Numbered from the stretch's first letter, positions 49,808 to 63,730 are shown. The stretch is DNA of 64,000 bases from Benincasa hispida (GCF_009727055.1 NC_052360.1:66300379-66364378); one strand, 5' to 3'. The notes: generated by a model from the sequence alone, not told the origin. Numbers and translations are program-made.

Positions 49808-52157
49808 ATTCAAATATGTTTGCTAAAACCATATAAATTATTTATAATTAGTCTAAATTGCATTAAACCATGAAGACAACCAATTCGTTTTTAACAAAAT
49901 ACTCTAATGAACCCTATGTGACATCTATTTTGCAATGATGTTTCATTGAGGCAAGACAAAAGTCACCATATGGTGATTAGGTGCCCTTTCACTGAAATGA
50001 GACAATATAAAATAATAGACATAACAACTCCTTGTTACTGTCACTATTAGTCACCATTGTTTGGTCCATAATTTGTTAAACTTGTTTAACAATTCTTGTA
50101 AGTATAACCCATCATTTTAGGTCCTAAAGTTCCACCCCAATGAGCCAACCGTAGGAAAAAACCGATTAGGATAGAAATACTAAAGTAACCTTATCCATTA
50201 CTGGAGTTTGAATAAAGGGTCATGCAAAAATGCCATCCTATAGGGGGATACTCAATGTGCCATGAGGCCATGCACAAAACTTTACTTCAAACTAATGAGA
50301 GAGACCGAGGAATGTGTTGTCACAGGTCCTGCTCCCACTCACTATAAACACTCTCCCCATTTATCTTGGTATTGACCTATACAAATGCCATCCATAGGGG
50401 GACACTTAAGGTGCCTCGAGGCTGAGTATAGATCTCATGGTGTGAAATTTAAGGGAGAAACGTAAAGAGGATAAAATGAAGAATCTTACACCCCATTTTC
50501 CTCCCACTAAGCGTTTTATCTAGGGTTAGTTAATTTAGGAAAATTCGGCTACTGATTTTAACTAAGTAATTGTTTAATTTGCCTAAAAACAACACTTGTC
50601 TTTGGATAGTTAAACAATTTTGATTGATATCTGTTAAACTCTTTAAAAAACTTTAATCAAACTTGCAAGCATGTAATAAATTTATCTAATTCACCTTTCT
50701 AGGTAAGTTCCCAGGTAGGGGTATTACGTTTCCTTCAACTTAAATACCTCAGCCTAGAAATAACTCACCTTAGATAAAAGGTCCCTTATAGGTACATTTT
50801 TTATATAGTTAGTCTTTTATTAAAAATCAATTTAAACCTATTGAACCGATTAAAAGTTTAAACTTATATTTCTAATCTCACTAGAAATGTGATCTTAAGT
50901 CTATCTGAATCATGTTTTAAAACAATTTTAAAAGATGATTTAACCTAAGGTTTGCATGCAACTTTGAATTATTGATTTTAATTTTGAATTTCATTTTGTT
51001 ATAACAATTATAAGCAAATGAAATAAATTAAAACCATTCATTTCATGTAAAGCATATGTCGGTACTTTTATAACAAATCTAAATTACCGTAAAGTGGTGA
51101 CATGCTTCATGCAATTTCATTTAATTACTAACATACATAACAATATATACTAAAGTAACGAAATTATTGATAACATACTTTAAACATACATTCATACTAT
51201 ATATTATAACTCTTATAATATAAATGATGCATGTATATGTTATTAATGCATGCATAAATATATTATAACATTTATACTATATGATGCATGAGCATGTTGT
51301 AATATTAAAACATGCATCTAAATATATATTATAACAACTATAATATAAATGATACATGAAATTAAATGCATAACTTATGGTACGATTTTATACTATATGG
51401 CATACAATATGACATATAATAATAAAATAATTATACATCACATGCATAATTTAAAGGTAATTAATGGACTGGGATTGGACACCTAAAATAAACAAACAAA
51501 TACAAAATAAGAGTCATCCAGTTCGAAACAAGTGAATCGAGTCTTGAATCGCTCGACCCGAACTGCCCAGCAATGATCGCTCACATCCAACGCATAGCAA
51601 TGATCATCCAATGCCACGCCTAGCCACGATCGTATAGTGCTTTCACATAGCAAAGATCATCCAATGCCATGCCTGGCCATGATCGTATAGGGCTATCACA
51701 TAGCAACCGTTGCACAGTGCTATTTCATAGCAATGATAGCACAAAGCTATCGCATAGCCATAATCACATAGTGCTATCGCATAGCCACGATCACATAGCA
51801 ATTCACGCTAATTGCCATCGCATAGCAGGCATCGCCAAGCAACGAACGGATGAACTTTCTTGTTCTTCTAAAATGGACTTCATTTTCTCTAGAAAATACA
51901 TCGGGAACAACACAAGCAACTCAATACTTTAAATACAGACTCGATAGCATTTAAACGCCCCAAAAACGTGGGCCCTTACAAACCAATTTGTAAAAAGAAA
52001 GCGATAAATCTATACAGTCTAATCTCGAAAACATCAAATAATCGTAAAGCAATACATTCGATAGAACATTCATCACATGAATTACAAAATGCAAAATCCC
52101 ACTAGAACATTGTAAAATTAATCCAAAAATTTTGGAAAAATTTGGGCCAGAAACCTG
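49808..52157 (-). other. Copia 5' leader (2.3 kb), no coding sequence
   Basis: It runs between PBS and gag ATG. It matches 28106-29834 inverted (GGTAGGGGTATTACGTTTCC near 50715, ATGCATGCATAAATATA). A degenerate GATCG/CATAGC minisatellite is at 51556-51850. Two GTAGGTGTCCCC-like short repeats lie at 50230-50420. Confidence 0.7.
51556..51850. repeat. Degenerate GATC(G)-CATAGCA minisatellite in the copia leader
   Basis: Twelve or more units: CATAGCAATGATC, TAGCCACGATCGTATAGTGC and CTATCGCATAGCCACGATCA. It is in the place where the other copia leader has its CGATCG array (28427-28690), though with different spacer words. Confidence 0.75.
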
Positions 52158-52171
52158 GCTCTAATACCAAT
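52158..52171 (-). other. Primer binding site of the copia element
   Basis: Plus GGCTCTAATACCAA is TTGGTATTAGAGCC on the minus strand, one mismatch from the tRNA-Met primer site TGGTATCAGAGC. It lies right beside the LTR end at 52172. Confidence 0.85.
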
Positions 52172-54778
52172 TGAAGGAACCACTGAAGGTCCTTGAGCGG
52201 AAGTATGGGATCAGACCAAATACCCAAAATATAGAGAACATAAATTTTATAGCAAAAAATATACAGATTATGCATTTAAAAGATAAATGTAGCATGCTTC
52301 AAAACAGAGATTACAGAAAAGAAAAAGGGTTTAAGAAACCTTACCATTGAAGAACTCCTCTTCATGAAATTCCTTCTCAAAATCTTGTCACGAACAATCT
52401 CGAACCCTCTAACCGTCAATAAGGATACTACCATGAATGTTACCTTTGTATTCTCTGGTGAGAATCCAGGAGTTTTGTGGGCTCTGGCTATTTTGGAAGA
52501 AAGAGATTTTGAGAGATATGAGAGGAAGTGATGAGATTCCAAAAATCTCAGAACATTTCTATGGATCTATTCCCTTTTTTTGTGAAAATTGCAATAGGAA
52601 GAAGAAATATTTCTCTTCTGCCCACTAGCATGTTTCTTAGATTGTATCAAATACAATATAACTTATAGTTTCTATTCTCTCACCAATGACATTTAATATA
52701 AATCCCATTTATATTAAATTTAATTATGTGAATCAAATTCCTTTAATTAATATTTGATTCATATTAAAATATTTATTTCCTCTCAAATAAACTTTATATT
52801 ATAGTGTATCAAAATACATTATTGTAATTATATCATATATAATTAGATTAAATTAATTATATCACATATAATTAATTTCCTCAATTAATTTGAATAATTC
52901 AAATTAATCCAAAAATTGATTATCATTAATTCCTGTTAAGCTATAGAGGGGACCTCATGAACCTGTAGCTTGAAGCTCCAACGGTACGTGAATAATTAAT
53001 TAAACTCCTTTCATTAAATTGTTCATCATTCGTTAATTGTCGGACACTCCACTAAAGACCGACAGATGCACTCTTCGCACTACAAATATATTTATGTGTC
53101 CATTGGATATAACCAGTCAACAATACAATGACCCTTCACAAATTGCTCGTAAGTACAGTTGGACCAAAATTATTGTTTTGCCCTTGTAGTAACATCTAAC
53201 TCCTTTACGTACCACTGATCACTCTAATAAATCATAGTCCAACTATGACCAGACCCCTCTTAGGCTAGGAGAGGGGGGAAGGGTTACAACTCCCCTCCCA
53301 AAATTATTTTTAAAATAAATCAAATTAATTCAATTTATTTTCAGAAATCAATTTAAAATATATTTATAAGATAACTACCTTATCATATAATATATATATT
53401 AAACTATATGTTATATCAAATATAACACATAATCTACAGTTTCTATATTGTATAAAATACAATATAACTTATAGTTTCTATTCTCTCACCAATGACATTT
53501 AATAAAAATCCTATTTATATTAAATTTAATTATGTTAATCAAATTCCTATAATTACTATTTGATTCATATTAAAATATTTATTTCCTCTCAAATAAACTT
53601 TATATTATAATGTATCAAAATATATTATTGTAATTATATCATATATGATTAGATTAAATTAATTATATCACATATAATTAATTTTCTCAATTAATTTGAA
53701 CAATTCAAATTAATCCAAAAATTGATTATCATTAATTCCTGTTAAGATATAGAGTGGACCTCATGGACCTGTAGCTTGAAGCTCCAACGGTACGTGAATA
53801 ATTAATTAAACTCCTTCAATTAAATCGTTCCTCATTCGTTAATTGTCGGACACTCCACTAAAGACCGACAAATGCACTCTTCGCACTACAAATATATTAA
53901 TGTGTCCATTGGATATAACCAGTCAACAATACAATGATTCTTCACAAATTGCTCGTAAGTACAGTTGGGCCAAAATTATCGTTTTGCCCCTATAGTTACA
54001 TCTAACTCCTTAAGTACCATTCGTCCCTCTAATAAATCATAGTCCAACTATGACCAGACTCCTCTTAGGCCAGGAGAGAGTGTGGCACCATATTGTTCAA
54101 GCCCTAGATCATTCCTTAAGGGAGCAATTTATCTACTTACCCCGACGTTGGGGAAGGAGTGAATTCCTTCATGTGTAGTTGTGTTCCCAGCTCCCCATCA
54201 GATGAATCCCCGAAATGGTAGGCTTGTTGAGTTGGCAATCTGGCTACTCTCACCCATACAAATCAAAGGACCACCTTCATAGGCAGGAGTTCACAACTCA
54301 CTCAGGATTCAGTTCATGTTACCTATGGTCATCCTGATGAAATGAAAGTCTTTATTATGAATGATGTTATATAATGAGATTAAGCATTACGTGGTCTGAT
54401 CTTATACAAACTCGTTTGTATAGAATATCCCTGCTCACATGTCTCCACATGAATGATCAGGATCAGATCTTTTATAGCACTTTACAACAATTGTACCATC
54501 TACAAAATGTGTCATACTCGTAGTGTCACTAGGATAACGTATCCAACTTTATCCATCTACTACAGACCATTTAGGTTATCACTTAAACATGATCCACCTA
54601 TATGTCTCTATATACATTTTAAGCTACAAGATAACCTTGGATGTGAATTTATTGGTTTGTGGTTAATACAACTAATTTGGAAATAAAACATCACATATTT
54701 TATTATATAAATAAAATGTTTGTACAATACAATTACAAACTATAGAACCCTACGAAATTTAGGACATGAACCTCAACA
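52172..54778 (-). mobile_element. 5' LTR of the minus-strand copia element, with internal duplication
   Basis: The start (minus TGTTGAGGTTCATGTCC) is at 54778, and the end (minus ...CCTTCA) at 52172. It is 2607 bp, against about 1.9 kb for the 3' LTR at 44510-46402. The excess is a direct duplication (52641-53275 and 53447-54084). Flanks ATTTC (right) and ATTGT (left of 44510) are not a convincing target duplication. Confidence 0.85.
52641..54084. repeat. Direct duplication (about 640 bp, offset 806 bp) within the LTR
   Basis: 52641-53275 and 53447-54084 share ACTTATAGTTTCTATTCTCT, TGATTATCATTAATTCCTGTT, CCTGTAGCTTGAAGCTCC and TAGTCCAACTATGACCAGAC. The 3' LTR has one copy (45080-45700). Confidence 0.9.
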
Positions 54779-56130
54779 ATTTCCAGTGTGACCAAATTGG
54801 TAGGTTATCGGTAAGTTTCTCTTGCATTCTTGTTTATCCTTCCCCTAAGTTTGGCTTAAATTTAATGCTTGTCCTTGATACATGACGTTTAGATTTGAGT
54901 TTGGAAGTGTTAGAAGTTGTCGTTTTAGATGGGTCATCGACTCTTGGTAAGTTCTATGGTTCAAAACTTCTATGGACTTGGGTGGTTAATTTGGATTTGG
55001 GTTTGAAACCCTTCAATATGGCTTATGTGTAGACTAGAGTTCATATTTGAAGTTTGTGAGCATAATTTTGACTAGGCAAGTACTTTGATTGAGTAATGAC
55101 TATGTGATGTGTTTCAGAATGATGCGATGAAAATTAATCCTAAGCATGCCTTTTAAACTTATTAACACATTGTTTTATCTAATTGAACCAAGGTGCAAGC
55201 TTAATCAGAGTCATGGAGAGTCCAAGGTCGAACACAGGGATCGCACCTAATCTTGCAATGAAATAAGTATTTCAATCTTAACGCGAATTGTTCCTCAAGT
55301 ATGCGATGATTTGGATTTACTGGATCTACCCTACTAATTACAACTATAATATGTGAATAATGGTGGGTATGTGAGTGGCGATGCGATAGATGATGGTAAG
55401 TATATGATGACAATTACGACATAAAATAAAGCAGCTTGCGAGGGACAAGAGATAAGATTTCAATAATAAAGTAGGGTTGAGAAATAATTCTACTAACATT
55501 TTCTAAGCAATGTATAAGCCATGCGTTCAAGAAAATACTAATAAATTATAAAATTCACCTCTCACTGCTTTGAGCCACTATACCCTATCTGTAGGATGCA
55601 TGTAATGAGTATTTCATGCAGAAGACTAATTTTTAGTTCTAAAGCTACTTCCCTTGTTTAATGAGTTTTAAAATATCTTATTTTCTCATGTAGCGATTGA
55701 TTCTATCTAGAGCAATCTCTTGATTTGATCTAAAAAAGTTTATGAAGCATACACTAAACAAGATGAACGCTTACTTATGTATTACTTAATAACATGTTAG
55801 TTTTATCTTTTCCAACCCATTATGAAATTAGTTGCTCATGCTAGATGGAAGAAATATGGATGGATAGAATAATGTAATGGTATTCATATTGATAATGATA
55901 GTTTTTCAATCTCTACAAAATAATACAAATACTAATGATAAGAAAATGAAATAAAAGACAAGGGTGAAGAATGTCAAGCCATAAGCTACAATTTCTTGCT
56001 TCCTTGTCTTCAATGGTGGCTGTTTCAAGGCGATTATAATGGTAGTGATGTTCTTCTTTTTCATTTTTAGAGAGAAAATTGAGCTTTCACCTGAAATTTC
56101 GTAAGGAAAAGCTTCAGAGGTGGTGGTTAT
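54779..56130. other. Gypsy-like fragments without coding sequence
   Basis: 54779-55090 may continue the LTR-like fragment interrupted at 44509. 55200-55260 (CCAAGGTCGAACACAGGGATCG) is a motif found near the ends of Athila-type elements (inference). No supported genes. Confidence 0.35.
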
Positions 56131-57752
56131 TGATAACTTGTAGAAATACAAGCTATTGTAGCCTTTTACTTAGAATTATGAAAGTTGATGAGCAGAATAT
56201 GCATTGATAATACTAAGAATTCATGTGGAAAAGTGAGCTTTCATTGACCAACACTGAAAATCCTCACTAAACCCTATATCATGTGTTATTCTGCGTCAAA
56301 ATGTCTATTTTTGTAGTTATTGCAGGAATTGATCGCATACGTTGATTCAAGATCTTCGCAAAGATGATCACATGCGTGAATCTTCATGAAGACTAGTTTG
56401 TTGCTTGGAATGCTGCAGCTACAGAGTGATAACCGTGATAGAAGGTTGATCGCAAGGTTGATAGAATGCATTGATACTTCAGAAGAAACGATCATGAACA
56501 CATATCTTGGGAGTATAAAAAAGATAAGATGATGCTGAAATTTCACCTACCACATCAAAAGTGGCAGTGATTTCGAATGAGACTACCAATGTTATCCGCA
56601 TTTGAGCTCTATAAATGGAGCCTTGGAGCCCAACTTCAAACCATCCGAGTCTCTGCCTTAGGCAGATTCTTGTGATCACAGATGAGAGCATGAGCAAAAC
56701 ATTCTTTGAGAGTTCTTCACTTCTACAACCCTTTCCGAGTGACAACTGAAGCTTCGCCGGAGATAGAGTTCGAGAGAGACTTCTCCACCATAAATCCATG
56801 GCACCATCAACAGTCTTGACGTACATCTGATGGAAGCAAGAGATTGCCTACATCTAGCCCTCCACCTTTCCTTTTATCTCTGTATTGTATTACATTTTGG
56901 CTTAAGACATTAATATATTTTGTAATCAATACATATTTTCAGTTCCTTTAGCACCATCTTCATTATCATCGTTTACATCCATCGTTTAGTTAAGTGTTGA
57001 TTGTAAGAGTTATCACATACTAAATCATGCGGCATAGAGATATGGCATATGTAGCAAACCACCGAGAGTTGCATTGCGCGAGTATAGTGAGTCAATCCTC
57101 TTTACTTAGTGTGAGGCTACCACAATGCTTGTCTATGAGTCGAGTAGCTAACTAACTGCCCAAGATGGTAAGTAGTGGAACTCACTAAGTAAAGTAAACA
57201 GTGTTCCTAGAGATAGGAACAATCTTATGTTCAACGCAACTATGCGTTATAGAGATATAAGCATATGGCTTACGACCGGAGGTGTGTGATGCGTTAGTGG
57301 GGCGAGCTGGGATTACTCTTGCGACCAAGCTTAATGATGTAGTGAATTTATCTCCTCCACAATTCTATTTCTCCATGCATCTTATCATGCGTTAACAGTT
57401 GCCGCATCTCTACCAATTCTCATAGTTAAACTTCCATTACTCAATCTGTTTAGCTAGGAGTAGGAGTAGCGCATAGTTTATTAGCTACTTTCTTTTTACT
57501 TTTATTCATTTCCTCAAACGCATGAATTTACAAACATCGTTTAGTTACAAGTCCCCATGTTTGACCTCGGATCATCCCGATAAATTTATGTTCTCGTTAT
57601 ACTTGGCAAGATAGCAAGAAAACTTGTGACAGGAACGCATGGTCATCGCATACACGATTAACACATATTGCATACTCTTCAGTTCAACGCATGACTATCA
57701 ACGCATAAAAATCAATGCATATAAAAAAAAAAAGCACATTTTCTTCTCATCA
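56131..57752 (+). mobile_element. 5' LTR of an Athila-type gypsy element
   Basis: It starts TGATAACTTGTAGAAATACA at 56131 and ends TTCTCATCA at 57752, seven bases before the tRNA-Asp type PBS. The first 1.1 kb match 59335-60450. It is rich in GCATGCGTTGAT and ATCGCATGC words. Confidence 0.8.
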
Positions 57753-57758
57753 AGTTTT

Positions 57759-57776
57759 TGGCACCATTGCCAGGGA
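57759..57776 (+). other. Primer binding site, tRNA-Asp type
   Basis: TGGCACCATTGCCAGGGA differs by three transitions from TGGCGCCGTTGCCGGGGA, the primer site typical of Athila/Tat gypsy elements. It fixes the LTR end and plus orientation. Confidence 0.85.
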
Positions 57777-59334
57777 CTTGGCAGCTAATAGTTTGTTAAG
57801 TTTTGTGTTTTCTCAGGAACCATTTTGATCTTAGGCGTATTGTGGCTTGTGCGACCAAGTTGCAAATGATATTTGAGTAAAAGTGTTGCGCCCGAATTCG
57901 ATATTGACCCTGAGATCGAAAGGCTGTCTATCGCATGAGGTGGAAGCAGTCTAAGGAGCATGATAATCGTCATGCGACCAGTGAATGCTAGAAGCTCCGA
58001 TTGTTGGGACAATGAGTTCCTTGACCCAAGCAGTCGAGTTCAATCTCCTACATGGAAGTGTCCTTGCGGTGACTTCACTCCAATTTCTCCAGGGACGTCT
58101 TCTACTTCCTCTTCTCTGCTTTCTTAGTTAATTTCTTTAGTTTATTTATTTGATTATTGACATTTTGGATTTGTTGCTGCTTTCTTGGATGTGGTGTGCG
58201 TTTGCTTCTTTTGGGTGCGATAATAATTTCCTCTCGGTGTGTGTTCTGAAGGAAGAATCCTCTCCATCATTCAACGCATGGTTATTTCCTCCACATGAAT
58301 TCTAAGTATTGATGTAATTGATATTCTGCTCGCATATTTCTTTTCTTGTTATCTTTTATGCATTATCCTTTTGAAATTCTTTCTATCGCCCGCTTGCCTT
58401 CTTTTTCTTTGATAAATTAGCATCCATGATGATATTTATGTGAATTCACTACATCCACTAACTAAAACGTCAAATAGCTCACCTTGCTTTGGTAACTTCT
58501 TCAAAGTTTGACAGTCTTAAGTTTTCTATGCAAACCTCTGCTCAAACCTCTTCTATTGCATTTTCGATGAGTTTGTTTTTAGCTTTTTGGCAAGGACCCT
58601 GCCATTCTCTTAATTTGGGGGTGGCAGTGGTTTGGGCAAATGCGTCCATTTTAAACATTGCGATGATTATTCAAAAAAAAAAAAAAAGCTATAATAAAAA
58701 CTCCACTATCAATGCAAAGGGGAGACCTAAGCTGATAAGAGTTAAAGTTGTGAAAGGCACTTACCCGTAGTTGGATACTTTGCATGACACTTGTGCAGGT
58801 AAGCCAAAATGAAAGTAGGTGACTAGAATATGGCCCAAACTAAAGAGTTACCCGTAGATGAAAGGCACTTACCCGTAGTTGGATACTTTGCATGATACTT
58901 TGCATGACACTTGTGCAGGCATAATAACAACTCCTCTGTTTGGCCCAAACTAAAATTAGCTAAGACAAGAGTTAAGTTGAATATGGCACACAACCGTAGT
59001 TGGATGCTCGCATGACACCCATGGGGGCAAGTCAAAACATAGAGCATAACTAGGTTCAACGCCTAAATCCAATAATGAATCGCAAAGCTTTGAATTGTAT
59101 TAAACGATTGCATTGTAAAGAGCTAACAGCAAAGTTGTCTGCGATGAATAAAAAGTTTTTTAGCGGAGGCTTGCCAGAATTAAACTTAGAAAATATTTCT
59201 CAGAAGAAGTGGCTAAGTTTGAGGAGAGTGCTGCTATCAAGGTTAGAGGTGCAAATGAATTATATTCTGAGAAGCTAGTCAAAGCAAAAAAAGAGTCAGA
59301 ATTCAAGTTTTGAATTTCCTAAGTATAGGGGATG
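57777..59334 (+). other. Internal remnant of the Athila-type element, no coding sequence
   Basis: Only 1.56 kb lie between PBS and the next LTR, with no gag or pol similarity. CTTACCCGTAGTTGGATACTT and TGCATGACACTTGTGCAGG repeats occur at 58755-58920 and, weaker, 58990. A purine-rich AAGTATAGGGGATG (59321-59334) before the 3' LTR acts as a candidate PPT. It is a large internal deletion or a non-autonomous derivative. Confidence 0.6.
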
Positions 59335-60450
59335 TGATAGCTTGTAGAAATACAAGCTATTGTAGCCTTAGAATTATGAGAGTTGATGAGTAGAGTATGC
59401 ATTGATAATACTAAGAACTCATGTGGAAAAGTGAGCTTGCGTTGACCAACACCGAAAATCCTCGCTAAACCTTATATCATGCATTATTCTGCGTCAAAAT
59501 GTCTATTTTTGTAGCTATTGCAGGAATCGATCCCATGTGTTGATCCCAGATCTTCGTAAAGATGATCGCATGCATTAATCTTCATGAAGACTAGTTTATC
59601 GCATGGAATGCTGAGTGAAAATCCTGATAGAAGGTTGATCGCAAGGTGGGTAGAATGCGTTGATACTTCAGAAGAAATGATCATGAACGCATACCTTGGG
59701 AGTATAAAAAAGATAAGATGATGCTGACATTTCACCTACCACGTCAGAAGTGGCAGTGATTCAGAGCGAGACTACCAATGTTGTCCATGTTTGAGCTCTA
59801 TAAATAGAGCCTTGGAGCTTAACTTCAAACCATCTAAGTCTCTGCCATAGGCAGATTCTTGTGATCACAGATGAGAGCGTGAGCAAGACATTCTTTGAGA
59901 GTTTTTCACTTCCACAGACCTTTCTGAGTGACGACCGGAGCCTCACTGGAGATAGAGTTCGAGAGAGACTTCTCTACCACCCATCCATGGCACCACCGGC
60001 AACCTTGACGTACATCTGGTGGAAGTAAGAGATTGCCTACATCTAGCCCTCCACCTTTCTTCTTATCTCTGTATTGTATTACATTTTGGCTTAAGACATT
60101 AATACATTTTGTAATCAATGCATCTCTTCAGTTCCTTCAGCACCATCTTCATCATTATCTTCTTCTTTATCATCGTTTACGTCCATCGTTTAGTTAAATG
60201 TTGATTGTTAGAGTTATCGCATACTCAATCATGCAACATAGAGATATGACATATGTAGCAAACTACCGAGAGGTGTGTTGCGTGAGTATAGTGAGTCAAT
60301 CCTCTTTGCTTAGTGTAAGGCTCTCACAATGCTTGTCTGTGAGTTGAGTAGCTAACTAACTGCCCGAGAGGGTACGTAGTGGAACTCACTAAGTAAAGTA
60401 AGTGTTCCTAGAGATAGGAACAATCTTATGCTCAATGCAACTATAGTTTA
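59335..60450 (+). mobile_element. 3' LTR of the Athila-type element, truncated
   Basis: It starts TGATAGCTTGTAGAAATACA and follows 56131-57250 closely. The match stops near 60450 (CTCAATGCAACTATAG), so the last 500 bp are missing. A one-block gap (TTTTACTTAGAATT against TTAGAATT) separates the two copies near their start. Confidence 0.8.
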
Positions 60451-60860
60451 ATTAGGATGCTTTCTTGATCTGGTCCTATCTGGTTGCCCCCTTTGTAGAG
60501 GCTATCTTGGCCATATCTAGCAAGTGTTGTGTATGCATAAATCGATTGCATATCCAATTAATGGATTTTGATGATTGAAATTACATAGGATCACTCTTGC
60601 TCTTAAAATAAGACAATTCCTATCCTTAGTTCACATTTACCTCCTTTTATTCTAATTGCCTGCATGTTTATCGCTTTCACACCGAAACCCTCAATTTACC
60701 ATTCTAGTTAGGAAATTGGTTAACGAGACAAATCGTGCTTACCACCATTGCTACGTCTTTGTAGTGATACGAGTAGTTCGATATTATAAATTTTCTTTTG
60801 ATTTGTGGCTCTTTTCGGGAATTAAATGACACCAAAAAAGGGCGCGATTATTAGGCTTCA
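60451..60860. other. Junction stretch without supported genes
   Basis: It lies between the truncated LTR and the Athila-like pol relic. No domain was seen. Confidence 0.3.
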
Positions 60861-63730
60861 CATCCTTCTTCGCCATCAGATATTTGATCATAGAGTGATC
60901 AGTCTATACCACCACCTTAGTTTCCACTAGATATGGTCTAAATTTGTCTACTACAAATACCATAATTAACATTTCTTTCTCCATAGTCGTGTAATTTTCT
61001 AGGGCATCCTTAAGGGTTTTACTTGTGTAAAGTATAGGATGAATGATTCTTTCTTTGCATTGACCCAATATTGCTCCCACTGCATGGTCGCTTGCATCGC
61101 CTATAAGTTCAAAGGGTTACGACCAATCCAGCGCCACCAGGATGGAAGTAGAAATGAGTGCATCCATAAGCGTGTTTAACGCTTGGATGCAAGCATCATC
61201 AAAATTGTAAGGTTTGTCTATTTCAAGGAGCGCACTCAAGGGTCGGGCAATTTGGAAGAAACCTCTAATGAATCTTTTTTAGAATCCGATGTGTCCTAGA
61301 AAGCTTCTCAATGTGTTAACAATAATGGGCGCTGGTAACTCGGCGATTGCATCAATCTTCGTCTAATCTACTTCAAGTTCTGCTTTGGAAACTTTATGCC
61401 CCAACACAATATCTTCAGTGACCATGAAATGGCACTTTTCCCAATTAAAGACAAGGTTGGTTTCCTCGCATCGTCTCAGCACTTTTTCACATTCGTAAGG
61501 CAAACGTTGTATGAATTACTGAAAATGGAGAAATCATCCATAAAAAGCTCTACTGACTGTTCCAAGAAATCTGAGAATATGGCCATTATGCATCGCTCCA
61601 GTCTCTGTGCATTACAGAGCCCAAAGGGCATGCGCCTAAAGGCAAAAGTGTCGAAAGGAAAAGTGAAAGTTGTTTTCTCCTGTTCCTCAGATGCTATAGC
61701 AATCTAGTTATATCCAGAATACCCATCTGAAAAGTAGAAGAACTCACTTCCCGTCAATCTATCTAGAATTTGATCAATAAAGGGAAAATAGAAATGATCC
61801 TTCTTAGTTTCCTGATTAAGCTTGCGAAAATCCATACATATACGCCAATCGGTGACAGTTCTTATAGCGATCAGTTCGTTTTTACTATTTGCGACGATCG
61901 TCATGCCACCCTTCTTAGGCATGCACTGTACTCGGCTTACCTGGCTGTTATCAGAGATTGAATAAATGACTTTTGCGTCAAGCCACTTTATTATCTCTTT
62001 CTTAACCACTTTGCGCATGGCTGGATTGAGTTTACATTACCTTTCGATAAAGCCATCTTTCCCTTCCTCTAGCCTAAGTTAAGGGGTCGATCCCCTAGAT
62101 GTCTGCCAAAGTTGATCCAATGGCCTTAGTATACTTTTTCAATACCTACAACAAGGCCACCTCATCGTGTCTGCTTAATGCAGAGGAGATACTAATGGGT
62201 ATGGCATCATTATCGACTAGATATGCCTACTTAAAGTACGTAGGTAAGTCCTTCAGCTCCAAAAAAGGGGGCGCTTCTAAAGACGTTTTATTTTTGCTAC
62301 TTCTCGCTCATCTACATTCAAAGATGCAAGGATTGATTCGAACTTGGTCATGGCATGAACTTCTTCCATTGCCAATTCAATTTTTTCTTCTTCTCTTAAT
62401 TCCTCTTCAAACACTTCCCACAAACTTTCGCTCGAATCATCAATACGTTGACAGGTTTCTAGTTCGTGCAGATATTTAAATGCATTGAACACATTGAACT
62501 TAACCACTTGATCTTCAACTTTAACGGTCAACTTGCCTTTTTTTTACATCAATCAACGCACGTCTGGTTGATAGGAATGGGCGCCTAAGGATGATAGAGA
62601 TCTCGGTATCAACCTCATAGTCTAGAATGATGAAGTCGGCTGGGAAGATAAATTTATCAACCTGAACAAGTACATCTTCTGCCTTAGGATATGTTATAGG
62701 TTCCCCGCATTGTATGCAACTCACAACCGCAACTTGATTCATTGTATTAAGTTGAGCTTTTATGCTCAACTCACTCTGATTAATGGCCATTATTTTTAGG
62801 AGGGAGGTGACTGTCGTCATCTGGGATGCTAATGAGTTCAGTGCCTCTGTCCCAACAAGTTCACATTCCATTTTATGTTTATCATAGTTTATGTTCCCAT
62901 ATCGTCCACCCATTCATCATTATTTCTTACTATCCAATCCAAAGTTTCCTTGACGTCCTTATATATTCGATCTATAAGTCCACCTGCCACTGGTGCATTG
63001 GCTACTGATTACGAGGCTCTATTCAGTTCATTATAAAAGCTCTCCATCAATACGCAATCAGGGATATCGATGTGCATTCAATTATGAACAAGCCGCCTAA
63101 ACCTAGCCCAGGCGGCACTCAAAGTCTCTGATTCTCTTTGTTCAAAAGTAACGATGTTGCACCGTCTCCTTGCATTAACGGCTAGTAGAAAGAACTTCTT
63201 CATAAATTTCTTGACCAACTGGTCTCATAACACAATCTCATTAGGTTATAAGGAATAGGGTAATTGTTTGGCCTCATCTCGGAAAGTGTAAGGAAAGAGC
63301 AAAAGCCGGATCCCTTCTAGCGTCACTCAGTAATAGAAAAAGTGTTACACAATTCCATAAAACTAGTCAGGTGGGCATGAGGATATTCTCCCGGTGCCCC
63401 TCCAAACTGCCCTACTGTCTAGATCATCTGCAACATGACTGACTTTATCTCAAATCTCGCATTCTTGTCAATGGTTGGCCATATGATACCCGACGAGAAA
63501 TTATACAGGTTTAGGGCTGCATAGTTCTACATTGGAATGTTGCGTTCAACAACCAGCATGATAGGGTTCTGTTGTTCGTGCTCACGTACCCCATTTTCCC
63601 TGGCTTGTTTTTTGTTCTGGTTGTTTACCATATTCCTTCTTCTTCTATTTCTATTTTGTTTTTCTTTGCAATGAAAGGTCCGATCAGTTTCAGGGTCAAT
63701 ATTGAATTTGGGTCCAGTACCCGTACTCAT
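60861..63730 (-). pseudogene. Athila-like gypsy gag-protease-RT relic
   Basis: On the minus strand, gag opens with the ATG at 63730 (MSTGTGPKFNIDPETD). The gag domain (KKFFLLAVNARRR, FEQRESETLSAAWARFRRL) is near 63210-63080 in another frame. The aspartic protease region is at 62913-62521 ([20 protein letters not shown]). A linker with acidic stretch follows (62531-62277). RT (62018-61540) has MPKKGGMTIV, WRICMDFRKLNQETKKDH and the catalytic LFMDDF near 61545. RT distal parts and the start of RNase H are broken frames to 60861. Integrase is missing. Many stops; not functional. Confidence 0.88.

Noticed and set aside
44510..54778. Active copia element
   Set aside because: Although LTRs, PBS and PPT are present, gag, integrase, RT and RNase H are all broken and protease is missing.
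44505..54783. Target site duplication for the 10-kb copia element (ATTGT / ATTTC)
   Set aside because: Only three of five bases match and the left LTR edge is uncertain.
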